64,000 bases of DNA from Alitta virens (taxonomy: Eukaryota > Annelida > Polychaeta > Phyllodocida > Nereididae), in the NCBI GenBank assembly GCA_932294295.1, contig OW028578.1:39871410-39935409 (forward strand). Direction: 5' to 3'. The notes beneath the pieces were generated by a model. It saw only the letters and a list, made by a program, of their open reading frames with translations. It had not been told where the DNA came from and ran no database searches. Below, in pieces: positions 23,329-33,540 of the stretch. Each line of letters opens with the position of its first letter. Position 1 is the first letter of the stretch. The translations under genes and the position numbers were made by a program.

Positions 23329-26300
23329 AATCTATCTATATCAATCTATCTATATCAATCTATCAATCTATCTATCTAACCAAACTCTGCTGCCAAAAAC
23401 CAAAACTCTGATACCAAACTCTGATACCAAGATAGCTCAAGATACCAACACAGAATGACCCCTGATTCCATACTCAATGCCAAGCGCCGGTGAGCAGAAT
23501 TCAATTCTGATATAGGCGCTATACAAATAAATACACAGTAATTTCATTATTATTTATCTATCTATCTATCAATATCTAACTATCTATCTATCTAACTATT
23601 AATATCTATCTGCCATATCAATCTATCCATATGACTATCTATCAATCTATCTATCCATTTTGCTGTTTTAGATATAGATTGCCCTCCACTATATAACTCA
23701 TCACCAGCTATTTTAGATAAAGTCAATACTCACAGCCTCCCTGGATTCATCACATACATAAAAAATTATTTCTTTAATCTTTATGAAGATTTTTTTTATT
23801 AGGAACTGTTATATTTGTCAACAGTATTAAAATAACCCAGCTTTATAAGTCTTTTTGTAGAAAGGTCAATTATTTCATCCTAGTAAATATTTGCCACTGT
23901 TCCTCTAAGACCTGGTTGTGTATTCCATAAGCAGCTATACAACAGTGTCTTCGAATACACAACCCCACTCATCATCACAAATATATTCATAATCACTTTT
24001 TAAAATGTGTTTTTCTATATGTCAAAATTAGTTTTGATGATTTTTGACATAAAAATGAACTGAACTATCTATCAATCAATCAATCCATCCATCTATCTAG
24101 TTGATCTATCTTGTTGATCTATCTTGTTGGTCTGTCTAGTTGGTCTGTCTAGTTGGTCTATCTAGTTGGTATATCTAGTTGATCTATCTTGTTGGTCTAT
24201 GTAGTTAGTCTATCCAGTTGGTCTGTCTAGTTGATCTATCTTGTTGGTCTATCTAGTTGGTCTGTCTAGTTGGTCTATCTAGTTGATCTATCTTGTTGAT
24301 CTATCTTGTTGGTCTGTCTAGTTGGTCTGTCTAGTTGGTCTATCTAGTTGGTATATCTAGTTGATCTATCTTGTTGGTCTATGTAGTTAGTCTATCCAGT
24401 TGGTCTGTCTAGTTGATCTATCTTGTTGGTCTATCTAGTTGGTCTGTCTAGTTGGTCTATCTAGTTGATCTATCTTGTTGATCTATCTTGTTGGTCTGTC
24501 TAGTTGGTCTGTCTAGTTGGTCTATCTAGTTGGTATATCTAGTTGATCTATCTTGTTGGTCTATGTAGTTAGTCTATCCAGTTGGTCTGTCTAGTTGATC
24601 TATCTTGTTGGTCTATCTAGTTGGTCTGTCTAGTTGGTCTATCTAGTTGGTATATCTAGTTGATCTATCTTGTTGGTCTATGTAGTTAGTCTATCCAGTT
24701 GGTCTGTCTAGTTGATCTATCTTGTTGGTCTATCTAGTTGGTCTGTCTAGTTGGTCTATCTTGTTGATCTATCCAGTTGGTCTATTTAGTTGGTATGTCT
24801 AGTTGGTCTATCTAGTTGGTCTATCTAGTTGTTCACTGATCATAAAAGGTGAGGTGTACATGTGTACTCTATGATGGGAACAACCTGATCAAGTAATGAT
24901 TAATTTAATTTCTGTATGATAAAAAATGCCCAATTCACATTTACTCTTTGCTATCTTTCCATGTCAACATGGTCGAGTTGCCTTGTTTTTTTATTACTTT
25001 TTTCCCCTAAGAAAATAAACCAATGCGTTTACAAAATGTATGGACCTGAATCAGCACTATAACTCAGGTCAGTCACTTAAAGAATCTACTCTTGCTTTGG
25101 TGAAAATCAAATTATCATTCAAGGGTTTATCACTATCTTTCCATAACTTGGCATTAGTACTCTAAGAAAAGTACAGACCTTCATCTCCAAAAATATCTAT
25201 TACTTTCACAGTCAGTTACTTTGATGGACCCAGATTCCAGAAATATCTACAACCGGCCAGTCATTCTTATCTTTGATCCTAAGTTACTCAAATTACAAAT
25301 TTGAATCAAGGATCATATTCATAATATGCTATGCTATTCAATGATGTTGGACATGGCTACATTAATGTTACACTTACTGATAAGGAGGACTCGGGTATCA
25401 CTCTGACACAAAATCAATGTCAAATTGTTTAACACTGACATATTTCTCACGTATACTGAAATGCAGTTTTAAAGACAATACTTTTGGCCTTCATTAATTG
25501 GATAGAATTCTACATTGAGTTATCTCAACCGGTCAGAAACCTAGTCAGCTTGTATGCCCCTTGTACTCAGTGTCTATGCTGAGGCAAGTCAAAGATCCCA
25601 CCCATGGGGTAAATGTGTAACATGGGTGGACTCCTCCTCGCTCACCTCCTCAATCAACCCAGCAGCTGCAGGCAGAAGTAATAATGAGATGATACGACTA
25701 CATTTAACCCATGGGTGGGGTGTTTTCAATTGACTTGCCTCAGCATAGACACCACTTACAGGACACAACCCTCTCTTAAACAATCAAATATGAATATTGT
25801 TATTGTATTGCCTCTGGAGGCAGATGTAAAGATGAGATGATAAGTTTGAAGTCCACACCACGTTACACATTCACCCAAAGTATCTATTTTTTAATTTTTT
25901 TGTGCTTTAAATACCATAATATAATGACCGGCTTTTTTTATTATTATTTCAAATCATAGACGTCTCAAAGTTGTTAATTACCTGTAAAATAAAGCAACGC
26001 TGGCTGAATGGATCCAATCCATGAAGTGACAGCTTCGCTCTGTTTAAATTCTTCTAAAAGGGCCACGAAAAGAACTCCAAAAGTGTAAGTAATACCAATT
26101 GTCAGGGCCTGAAAAATGTATATAAAAGACATAGTATAAAATAATGTAAATTCACATAGACATTTGTTATAAAAGTTTACAGAACAGGAGCTTATTGTTA
26201 CAACTTGGGGAGAAAAAGTACAAGAGCTATTGTCATTGACACCATAGCAGATAAGTATTGTTTAATGACGTCATCTATATTGTGACGTCATTTTGATGAT

Positions 26301-28782
26301 GTCATCTTTATTGTGACGTCATTTTGATGATGTCATCTTTATTGTGACGTCATCCATGCAACAATGGTGTAGTGACATCTTATTGTTTTTTTATGTACTA
26401 CGGTCAAAGTGCCCCCTGACTCGTTCCCGTCTCAAGTAAGGAGACAGGTCAGGTCTGCGAATCGCGAAGTGACGCCACAATCTGTGTATGCTATATAGAT
26501 ATTAACCAATCAGATCACAGAATTCGCCAGACCCAACCTGAGTGTTCTTCACTCAGGGAACCAGAGAAAAGTCCAGTAACACACTACCAGAGAGTATGCT
26601 ACGGTCAAAGAATAATAAGTATCAGGAACCCGCACTCTCGTATGTAGGATGCGCTATGCTTACAGGGAAAAGGAGGCGCATTGTTAACCGAACAATCGGC
26701 GACTATTGAGTGACATCATACTGACGATTATGACGTCATTTCACATGATAAGCCTACGTAGCGTTCAGATCTAATGCTTGTCACATTGTGTAAATTGTGG
26801 TAATATTTAGCTCCATTCTCCCATTAAGACAATAAAATAATGTGGAAATGAACATTTTAATGTGTTGCTCACGTGAAATTGGTAATCTACGCACTTGACT
26901 GGAAATTTCTGAATGAATTTTGTATCCACTAGGGGCGTTAAAGAACTCCAGCGCGCTATGCATGCTGGGAAAAGGAGGCGCAGGCGTTTACAATGTAAAG
27001 TATAGCGAGTGGCGCTTCTTGGTAGTTATTCTTTGCTACAGTCACAGTGCCACGGTGCCACCTATAGGATCTGCTACTTTTTCTCCTCCATTTTTTTTTC
27101 AATATGATTTTTAACTTCACAAATAATAAATTGTTCATAAAAATGTTCTTTTAAAATATTTTTAAAAAATTTCAAAAGCGTCAACAGAAAATTAGAGGAT
27201 CGAATCCACTAGATTCATAAGCCAATCAGTTATTTGAAAAATCAATTAAAAAACATAAATTTTAAGTATCTGTATCAAGTTGTTGGATGGTTCATAAAGT
27301 TTTCTGAATATTAACATAATATGCTTGACATTTAACACTATGCAATGACATACATCTAACTACCAAAGACACAGGTTTAATTGCAGTAATTCAATATATC
27401 TTCTCAAGTGACTTTCTTATCAGAAAACATTCCCAATACACATATTTTCAATGTTATAAAAATCATGCTGTCGATGAATAACTCCACTTTAAGACCACCT
27501 CATCATTAAGACCACTAAATTTTCGACCAAAGTTTATTCTTGCCAAATTTTGCATTAATTCTATTTCACTATTCAGGCACGGATCCAGAGGAGGGTTGGG
27601 GGGGGGGGGGGGCTCACAATAAGTAGCCCAAACAGACTGCCTCGCAAGCCAGTCCAATGGGGCTGACAATAGGGGTAATGGGGTAGATATTTACTCCAAC
27701 ATTATCATTTGATTATAGTGATTTTTAGCATCTGTTAATTGCCCTGTAACTGAAGCCATCATTCATCATTAACTAAATGGGGAGAAAAAGTAACAGAGCC
27801 TACAGGGGGCACTACCGCCATACCAGATTAAAAAGACAATAAGATGACGTCACTACACGCCTGGATGACATCACAGATTAGATGACGTCATCAAACAATG
27901 AGGAGAAAAAGTACCACCAGAGGTCACTGACACCGTAGCGGATAAGTACTGTTTGATGATGTCATTTATTGTGATGTCATCCATGCAACAATGGTGTAGT
28001 GACGTCATCCTATTGTCTTCTCATATCAAAGAATAACTACCAAGAAGCGCCACTCCCTATACTTCACATTGTAAACGCCTGCGCCTCCTTTTCCCAGCAT
28101 GCATTGCGCGCCGGAGTTCTATAACGCCCCTAGTGGATAATAAAATTCATTCAGAACCTTCCAGTCAAGTGCGTAGATTTGCCAAATTCACATGAACACA
28201 AAAAAATGTAATTTCCACATTATTTCATTGTCATAATGATGCATGGAGCTAAATGTTCACTATATGTACGAGGTCAACAAACACTAAAATCTGAACGCTA
28301 CCAATGTCCGTATCATGGCATATGACGTCATTATCGGTCAGTATGATGTCACTCAGTTGTACCGATTGTACTCTGTTCATGACGTAATCAGCTCGGTTAA
28401 CAATGCGCCTCCTGTTCCCTTTAGGCATAGCGCATCCTACTTACGGCGACAAGCTTTTATAGCTTATTTTTTATTGTTATTTGTATCACCACCGACTTTA
28501 AATAAGATTTTATCTTATCTTATCTTATCTTTACTTATTATTCTTTGCTCATATGCTACTGTTGTAGTGCCCCCTGTAGGCTCTGTTACTTTTTCTCCCC
28601 ATACTTGTCTAGCTGCTACGGTGTCAGTGACCTCGTGATACTTTTCCTCCCCATTACTTTTCTCTGAATGAAATAATCAAATTAATTCTTACCTGTAGCA
28701 CAAAGGATGAAAACACAACGACCCATCCCCAGCCTCCATCCGGGGCAGGAGGTCCGTGATGACTGTGCGCCGGTCCGGCCAT
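14020..28782 (-). CDS. SLC16 (monocarboxylate transporter-like) protein, 10 coding exons
   Basis: Major-facilitator transporter of the plasma membrane, SLC16/MCT family; substrate not inferable. Coding exons, minus strand: 28693-28782, 25982-26108, 22418-22561, 21575-21756, 19803-19934, 18812-19038, 17306-17463, 16496-16621, 14953-14996, 14020-14169. They sum to 1380 nt, 459 aa plus TAA, and every junction is GT-AG and in phase. Family signatures: [10 protein letters not shown] before TM1 (residues 15-23), [19 protein letters not shown] at TM4-5, and twelve hydrophobic segments split by an acidic cytoplasmic loop (about 200-225, [14 protein letters not shown]). In TM8 the sequence [12 protein letters not shown] keeps the Arg of MCT1's functional Asp/Arg pair but has Asn in place of the Asp, as in MCT8-14-type members rather than proton-coupled MCT1-4. 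The start ATG has A at -3 and G at +4. Exact orthology is open. The 3' end may be alternative (see 4863-5189). Confidence 0.93.
14752..14865 (+). repeat. 38-bp tandem repeat, 3 units
   Basis: Three units starting GGAATAACATTACAAAATTG, the middle one diverged; lies in the intron between exons 9 and 10 of the SLC16-like gene. Confidence 0.85.
14953..14996 (-). CDS. SLC16-like exon 9
   Basis: Short 44-nt exon, residues 396-410 ([15 protein letters not shown]), between TM11 and TM12. Acceptor CTTTTGCAG, donor GTAAGTTT; ends in phase 0. Confidence 0.9.
15428..15835 (+). repeat. About 29-bp minisatellite, about 13 units
   Basis: Unit GTGTTAGGCTTTCGTTTCAC plus TTTCGTTTG, with GTGTAAGG variants. 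It lies directly beside a tRNA-like sequence (15850-15932) on the minus strand, so it may be the expanded tail of a SINE. In intron 8 of the SLC16-like gene. Confidence 0.88.
15850..15932 (-). repeat. tRNA-like SINE head
   Basis: Minus strand begins GCACCTTGTGGCCTAATGGT and has a perfect B box GGTTCGAATAC; the ends GCACC and GGTGC pair. A-box-like TGGCCTAATGG. Anticodon region reads ACTGTGAAT (GTG), but the anticodon stem is poor and the sequence runs 83 nt without a terminator, so I favour a tRNA-derived SINE head over a working tRNA-His. Confidence 0.5.
16496..16621 (-). CDS. SLC16-like exon 8
   Basis: Residues about 354-395: end of TM10 and TM11 ([36 protein letters not shown]). Acceptor TTGATTTCAG, donor GTAAAG. 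Confidence 0.93.
16852..16984. repeat. G-run/C-run foldback element
   Basis: Inverted ends GGGCTGTTCCATTTAAAG and TTGAACAGCCC enclose G runs and a C run. Non-coding; in intron 7 of the SLC16-like gene. Confidence 0.6.
17078..17262 (-). repeat. Dispersed SINE-like repeat copy
   Basis: Minus strand runs from GAAGGTTATGGGTTCAAACC (B-box-like) through CTCTTCATGAGCTACATCTC and GTCTATGCTGGGGCAAGTAA to CCATGGGGGTAAATATA and GGTGTGGACTCC. The word order matches the fuller copy at 38338-38612. Confidence 0.7.
17306..17463 (-). CDS. SLC16-like exon 7
   Basis: Residues about 301-353: end of TM8, the GD.S loop, TM9 ([19 protein letters not shown]) and start of TM10. Acceptor TTTTTTCCAG, donor GTGAGTG. 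Confidence 0.94.
18325..18700. repeat. TTAA-type MITE copy (degraded)
   Basis: Begins AAAGCTGCACCGTCCGTCCAAAT and carries, inverted, the interior words of the elements at 36172 and 40505 (ATGGCATGA..AATTCTA, GACATCATCAGT, GAAAATCCAGACCAAAACAT). In intron 6 of the SLC16-like gene. Confidence 0.6.
18812..19038 (-). CDS. SLC16-like exon 6
   Basis: Residues 226-300: cytoplasmic CCASC segment, TM7 ([20 protein letters not shown]) and most of TM8. Contains [20 protein letters not shown], the extracellular TM7-8 link. Acceptor CTAATTTCAG, donor GTAGGTCA. Confidence 0.95.
19225..19452 (+). repeat. GGACCCACACTCTT minisatellite
   Basis: Units of 14-22 bp built from TGGACCCACACTCTTGGAGA; long frames on both strands are repeat artefacts. 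In intron 5 of the SLC16-like gene. Confidence 0.9.
19803..19934 (-). CDS. SLC16-like exon 5
   Basis: Residues 182-225: TM6 ([17 protein letters not shown]) and the long charged cytoplasmic loop ([15 protein letters not shown]). Acceptor ATATTTCAG, donor GTAAGAAC, phase 0 on both sides. Confidence 0.93.
20471..21478. repeat. GTGCAGTATAGCGGACCC-family MITE, interrupted
   Basis: Left end AGTGCAGTATAGCGGACCCA and right end GTCTGCTATACTGCACTTTT face each other over about 1 kb, longer than the 300-bp relatives at 41.6, 44.5 and 55.8 kb, so other DNA seems inserted inside. In intron 4 of the SLC16-like gene. Confidence 0.65.
21575..21756 (-). CDS. SLC16-like exon 4
   Basis: Residues 121-181: end of TM4, the family motif [21 protein letters not shown] at the TM4-TM5 link, TM5, and GWRNTVRIQ. 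Acceptor GAATTTCAG, donor GTCAGTGT. Confidence 0.95.
21905..22236. repeat. Long foldback element (arms about 114-118 bp)
   Basis: Arms 21905-22018 and 22119-22236 are inverted copies, starting AACTCACCTGG and ending CCTGGTGAGTT, with a 100-bp spacer. Near-perfect over GTCACATGACTGCCCATGGT and flanks. It fills half of the 661-bp intron 3 of the SLC16-like gene. Each end presents CAGGTGAGTT or TGGTGAGTT reading outward from the arm, close to a 5' splice-site consensus. Confidence 0.88.
22418..22561 (-). CDS. SLC16-like exon 3
   Basis: Residues about 73-120: [20 protein letters not shown] (end of TM2, conserved loop, TM3) and start of TM4 ([13 protein letters not shown]). Acceptor TTTTTTTTTCAG, donor GTGAGTTT. 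Confidence 0.95.
22804..23380 (+). repeat. TCTA (ATCT) microsatellite, about 575 bp
   Basis: Long array of CTAT tetramers with AATC, AGTC and TGTC variants. Smaller pieces continue at about 23552-23660. In intron 2 of the SLC16-like gene. Confidence 0.95.
24060..24832 (+). repeat. 13-bp minisatellite with higher-order structure
   Basis: Monomers such as TTGGTCTATCTAG (13 bp) run about 60 times. A marker variant, GTAGTTAGTCTATCCAG, recurs at 24201, 24383, 24565 and 24682. The spacings are 182, 182 and 117 bp, that is 14, 14 and 9 monomers. In intron 2 of the SLC16-like gene. Confidence 0.93.
25517..25880. repeat. Rearranged SINE-like copies
   Basis: CTCAGTGTCTATGCTGAGGC and CCACCCATGGGGTAAATGTG at 25566-25620, followed by inverted CATGGGTGGGG and TTGCCTCAGCATAGACACC at 25710-25752, then AGATGAGATGATAAG and CCACACCACGTTACACATT. 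At least two copies, head to head. Confidence 0.65.
25982..26108 (-). CDS. SLC16-like exon 2
   Basis: Residues 31-72: end of TM1 ([21 protein letters not shown]) and TM2 start ([15 protein letters not shown]). Acceptor TTTTTCAG, donor GTAATTAA. Confidence 0.95.
26207..27089. repeat. CRE-rich foldback transposon, copy A
   Basis: Ends GGGGAGAAAAAGTA and TACTTTTTCTCC. Contains at least five TGACGTCA palindromes (26265-26350 and about 26734). Its right half (about 26630-27060) is matched in inverted orientation by 28020-28440 of copy B. In intron 1 of the SLC16-like gene. Confidence 0.75.
27779..28600. repeat. CRE-rich foldback transposon, copy B, perfect 37-bp terminal inverted repeats
   Basis: Both ends read inward GGGGAGAAAAAGTAACAGAG, and the match continues without error to GGGGGCACTAC (37 bp). 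Inside are TGACGTCA sites near 27845, 27880, 28000 and 28320 and another internal GAGGAGAAAAAGTA end at about 27900, so copies are nested. No transposase frame. Confidence 0.82.
28693..28782 (-). CDS. SLC16-like exon 1 (first coding)
   Basis: Start ATG at 28782 in context ACAATGG. Encodes [20 protein letters not shown] and [10 protein letters not shown]: a His/Pro-rich N-terminus and the DGGWGW signature of the SLC16 family. Donor GTAAGAATT. Confidence 0.95.
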
Positions 28783-29028
28783 TGTTAACCTATCGTTTTC
28801 CAATAAAGTATGCTAGAATATATATCAATGTATTAATATTTCAACTCCCGTGGTGTCCAGTGTCTACTGGAAAAAGCGAGTGTAGAAATGCGTCCTTGTT
28901 GAGCTTATTTCTGGAAGCTTTTAACTGTAGTCAGTCACCAGATGCTTGGAGGAGATTTTTTGGTCAATGGTCAGTTGTATCAGAGTACTATCGGTGGAAA
29001 ATTCATCTTGTGACAGGAAAAAGTTAAT
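28783..29028 (-). other. 5' UTR part of SLC16-like exon 1
   Basis: A 3' splice site (TTTTTGACATTTCAG) ends at 29029, so the first coding exon probably begins at 29028 with about 246 nt of leader. Confidence 0.6.
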
Positions 29029-29151
29029 CTGAAATGTCAAAAACACACACAATGAGTCTCAGATAAGCAACAGAGTATATATACAGTAGTACTAATCATA
29101 AAGAAAGTTCTGCCCCTGGTTATACCCATAGCTGTCCAGAACTTGGACCAA

Positions 29152-29475
29152 CTAACAACATGAAGCTTCAACAAGATGAACCTGGCTACAACAAGCTGAA
29201 CCTAGGGACAACAAGATGAACCTAGCGACAACAAGATGAACCCAGCTACAACAAGATGAACCTAGCTGAATCTAGCAACATCAAACTAAACCTAGCTACA
29301 ATAAGCTAAACCTAGCTATAACAACTTGACCCTAGCTACAACAAGCTGACCCTAGCTACAACAAGCTGACCCTAGCTACAACAAGCTGAACTTATCTACA
29401 ACAAGCTGAACCTATCCACAACAAGCTGAACCTAGCTACAACAAGCTGAACCCTATCCACAACAAGCTGAACTAA
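29152..29475 (+). repeat. About 20-bp minisatellite, about 16 units
   Basis: Units CTACAACAAGCTGAACCTAG with AAGATGAAC and GACCC variants. Confidence 0.9.
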
Positions 29476-29644
29476 CTTAAAATTAACAAAATTTGTATCA
29501 ATCAGCAAAATGAGCCACACTTGAAACTCCGATAATCCACAAATAGCAATTTTATAATCTTGGATGCTCCTTTTTTAAGGTGGAAAATTTCAATTACTGG
29601 CGAATTTCACTGATAGTAGGCTTTGCAGAAATTACATTAATGTA

Positions 29645-29645
29645 T

Positions 29646-29684
<39 letters not shown>

Positions 29685-29732
29685 CAGTAAAGGTAGTCGT
29701 AGTAGTAGTAATAGTAGTAGTAGTAATGTGAC
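29645..29732 (+). repeat. TAG trinucleotide microsatellite
   Basis: About 88 bp of GTA repeats with a few interruptions. Confidence 0.93.
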
Positions 29733-30064
29733 CTCTGAATTCCCAAGAATTTCATGTACACTCTAAAATAATCTGGCCAAAAAAAATGGAACGTTCCTTG
29801 TCCCCTAAACCATACCAATGTTGATTTCTTGAAAAACCAATATATTGGAAACACGCACTAGAAAGCAAAAGTTACTTGCATGTGGAAGTTGCTCATCTAA
29901 AATCATTGGTCTGTTTAAATATTACGCAACAATAGACGTCTAAACAATGATAGCATCACTTAACTGCGTGGATAATCCTGATTTAAAATACAAACTGTGA
30001 AAACTTCTGTTGGTTATTTGTGAAAAACCAAGCTGAGTCCTGTGGTTTCATGAAAAATCTAATA

Positions 30065-30110
30065 TAGATAGATAGATAGATAGACAGATAGATAGATAGA
30101 TAGATAGCTA
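30065..30110 (+). repeat. GATA microsatellite
   Basis: About 11 GATA units with a single GACA. Confidence 0.9.
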
Positions 30111-30119
30111 GATCGGTTT

Positions 30120-30240
30120 GATTGATGAGGTGAGAGAGACGAGGAGTCCATCCATGTTACACATTTACCCCATGGGTGGGATCTTTTACTTGCCTCAGCA
30201 TAGACACCGAGTACAAGGGACTACCAATTTAAGGTCTCAC
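30120..30240 (+). repeat. SINE-like repeat fragment
   Basis: GAGTCCATCCATGTTACACATTTACC, CCATGGGTGGGATCTTTTAC and TTGCCTCAGCATAGACACCG match the family copy at 38338. Confidence 0.7.
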
Positions 30241-30600
30241 CAGAACGAGATTCTGTTTTTTTTTAAATCCATTTAGAGTAAGAAGTGAAAAAAAACTTCC
30301 ATCCAACAGCTTTAGGAAAATATTGGGATCTGAAAATTTCCCTAAATATTTATAATTCTGCACCGCTTTACATGTTAATAACTGGCTAATGCACAAAAAT
30401 GCCTTATCCTGGGAAAATTCCCATAGAAAGACTCGCAGGTTTGTGCAACACAATTCAGAATTTCAGACTATGACACATATCAAGTAAAAAGTAAAAAAAA
30501 AAAAATTAACTTGACACATAAAACCATATCAACCATATCAACCATATCTATACATTAATTTAAACCAATTAATGATGTAAATCGTGTTAAAATAACTCAC

Positions 30601-30645
30601 CTTAATATGAAGACATTAAACGAGACTTCATTAGTCCTCAGTGGT
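30601..30645 (-). other. Candidate 5' UTR exon of the SLC16-like gene
   Basis: 45 bp bounded by CATTTCAG and donor GTGAGTTAT. No coding. Other donor-like sites further upstream (GTAAGTA near 31876, GTAAGAG near 31643, GTAAGCTT near 32630) show the true first exon is undecided. Confidence 0.35.
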
Positions 30646-31124
30646 CTGAAATGAAATGCAATTTATGCCTCAGATTGATGACTAAACCAGTTATTTACTC
30701 GAAATGGACTTTGTCCACTATGAGACTATGAAAAGATCATGCAGGGATGTCCACCACATGTCATTCTATGGTGAATTTATCTCATACGTAACCTGATTGT
30801 AATCAAGGACCCTAGGATTTGATATACTAATCCTCATATTTCAATATGGACTTTACGATGACTTTGTATTTGTTCTCGGTTAAGTAGAATCGACAACCTT
30901 TAAAGCTGGACTCGTTTAACAATGTTTAAGAACGAAAATTAACTGGTTACAAACACTTCAAAAAATATCTATCATAAAATCAATTCTAGCATTGGCACAT
31001 GTCTATATATTATCGATATACAGGGCCCAACAACCATATCAGTCAGTTTACATAACTTACATTAATTTTACAAAATGTAAGTCAAGATAAAATGATAAAA
31101 AGTAACATTCACTCTGGTAACATG

Positions 31125-31362
31125 GTCAAGGTCTCAATGCTACTGGGTCTTAAGCTTTGTCAGCTTATATGACCAGCTACCAGAGGCAGACGTAATGATG
31201 AGATGATAAAGTTGCTTGGAGTCGACACCATGTTACACATTTACCCCATAGGTGGGGTATTTTGCTATCCTCAGCATAGACACCGAGTACAAGGCACCTC
31301 AAATTTAGTGTCTTACGCAATCGACATCCAGCAGCTGGGATGTAGCTCATGAAGAGTAGGTT
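31125..31362 (+). repeat. SINE-like repeat copy
   Basis: Near-full copy: CAATGCTACTGGGTCTTAAG, AGAGGCAGACGTAATGATGA, TTACACATTTACCCC, CTCAGCATAGACACCGAGTA, ATCGACATCCAGCAGCTGGG, ATGTAGCTCATGAAGAG. Confidence 0.8.
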
Positions 31363-32747
31363 AAATTTCTTCTGTTATGTAAAATCATAATATTACCAAA
31401 TAAAATCCAGGCAACACAAAACTTGGGCATATACTATATAATATGATATAATATAATATTAGCAGCTACCTCAAAGATGTCTTAAAGGGGTCACCCTACT
31501 TAAAGAAAATTTTTTATAAACTTTAAATATTGCATGATTGATGAATTGCTTTGGGGTGAAATAAAAAAAAATTGAATCTACAATATAATATAACATAATA
31601 AATTATAATATAATATGTATTATATTTTGTATAATATTTCTCTTACCTAGGCATATTACAATTAATTGCAACCCGAATGTTATGGCACAGAAACTAGTGC
31701 AATTCATATTGGAGAAATCTGATTATCACCTGTAGAAGGTATTCCAAACATTACTGTGATATTAACAACTTTTCAATATTTAATATATATAACCTTCCTG
31801 TAATATATCAAGCCTGTAATAATGTTAAACTTGCAGATTGGAAATATAATGTGATTGTATAAAGATCTTGTACTTACCATGTATTGTATAGCAATGATGG
31901 TTGGCTTCTAAGAGCACTTTAATTCACCTGGTGTTGGCCCACACAGCATTTGGATATCATTACATATTTCCTGTTAACAATTGAAAACGAGTGACAAAAG
32001 CATTAAAACCTGTGAAAAATATACATAATAGACTTTTAGCGCCTTGACATTCTTTGAACGCGAAACATTAAACAGTGAAACTCAAAATTGCGCAAATTTC
32101 TGTGAATGATCCCAATAAGTTCTCATTATACCCAAAGCTGTGATCCACTTGTAGACTTCCCTGACCACAAGGATCTTGTTTAATTTGCTGGATGAGACCA
32201 GTAATTGACCACTAGTGACCAGTAACTGTCAGACTCAAAAGTTTACATAAGTTTCAGCAAAATACAGTTCATTCCCATTTCTATAAAATGAAAACATAAC
32301 TGAACTTTCCAATGTTTCCACACTTTATTTTGTATCAAGGGTAACTCTATGGTATCAGAAAACTTTCTTTTTATAAACTTATGATTTTATTCACAATTTC
32401 AATATTACAGTAGGGCTCATATGTTTACATCCGAGTATTATGCAAATATTTTATTTTGACAACAATTCTTTGGTAAGTTTCTGGGGGACCTTATGTTGCC
32501 TTTTCCTTAAAAGTCTAAAACTGGTGGGTCACAAATGTACCAACATCTATCAATCTATATATCTATAATCTATTCATTGTTGTCTTTCTGTTGTAGGCCA
32601 ATATAATAAAAAATATAAAAATAAAGCTTACCTCTTAAAATCATCATACAACAATAGCAGAGTGGGTAATTCAGCTCAGGTAGCATTTAACAGAGCAACA
32701 AAAAAGGCATTTATTGGTTCAAGGTCGTTCAAGGTCGTTCAAGGTCG

Positions 32748-32982
32748 TAGCCAGGAGAAGGTGCATGGGGGTGCAACTTATCAACTTAATTTAAAATAAA
32801 TACAAAGGGGGGGGGGGGTTATGTACTTATTAAAAACATTTCCTATATGGGGGGGGGGGGTTGTCTGCCTTAATTAATTATATAGGCCTATTCAAAGTGT
32901 GATACTAAATTTCAGGGCAGCTAGAGGGAGACGGTTCTGAACTCCCCCCCCCCCCCAATACATCCTCATGGCTACGCCCCTA
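32748..32982. repeat. Poly-G MITE with GTAGCCAGG-type ends
   Basis: Left CGTAGCCAGGAGAAGG, right CATGGCTACGCCCCTA, with G runs at about 32806 and 32850 and a C run at about 32943. Ends of this type are common on non-autonomous hAT elements. Confidence 0.6.
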
Positions 32983-33309
32983 TATTAGACTGGGAAAAGG
33001 CAAAGTTTTGAGGTCAAAGATCTCCCAGTAATATAATCTATGATATGAGCGAGCTTGGTCAATTTTGTCTTCACCTAACTAATGCAATTTAAGGACCATC
33101 ATCTTTGTCTTTCTTAATTATAAAATTTTTCCATTATTAATTATAATCATAGATAGATTTCTTCCGTGGGGTATAGATTATATCTAATATTCTATCTGCC
33201 CCCAAATTTTATCAAACCCCATCCGTAACTTTTTGAAGTAACCAAATTCCACTATACCCTAACATATAAACCTCCTTGACAGAGGTAGCAAATACCATAA
33301 ACCAACCTC

Positions 33310-33540
33310 GAGGCCCCTGCCACGAATGGCAACGGACATCCGTAGATCATTGGCCAATCGCTCACCGATTGATTCCTGTGAAAAGGTAAACAATTTCACT
33401 CGTCGAATGTCTGCCAAATGTTTAATGTTTAAACTTTTGCCCTCTCTACGGATATTCACGAGTGATCTAGAGGTACCAGTCCTGGTGAGCGTTCTACGGA
33501 TTACCACGAATATCCTAATTCTCTCGGCGAGTGAATGACG
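33310..33540. repeat. GC-richer patch related to 8745-9035
   Basis: Holds ACGGACATCCGTAGATCATTGG, GCGTTCTACGGATTACCACG and similar words; overlapping short frames on both strands, none with splice support. Confidence 0.4.
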
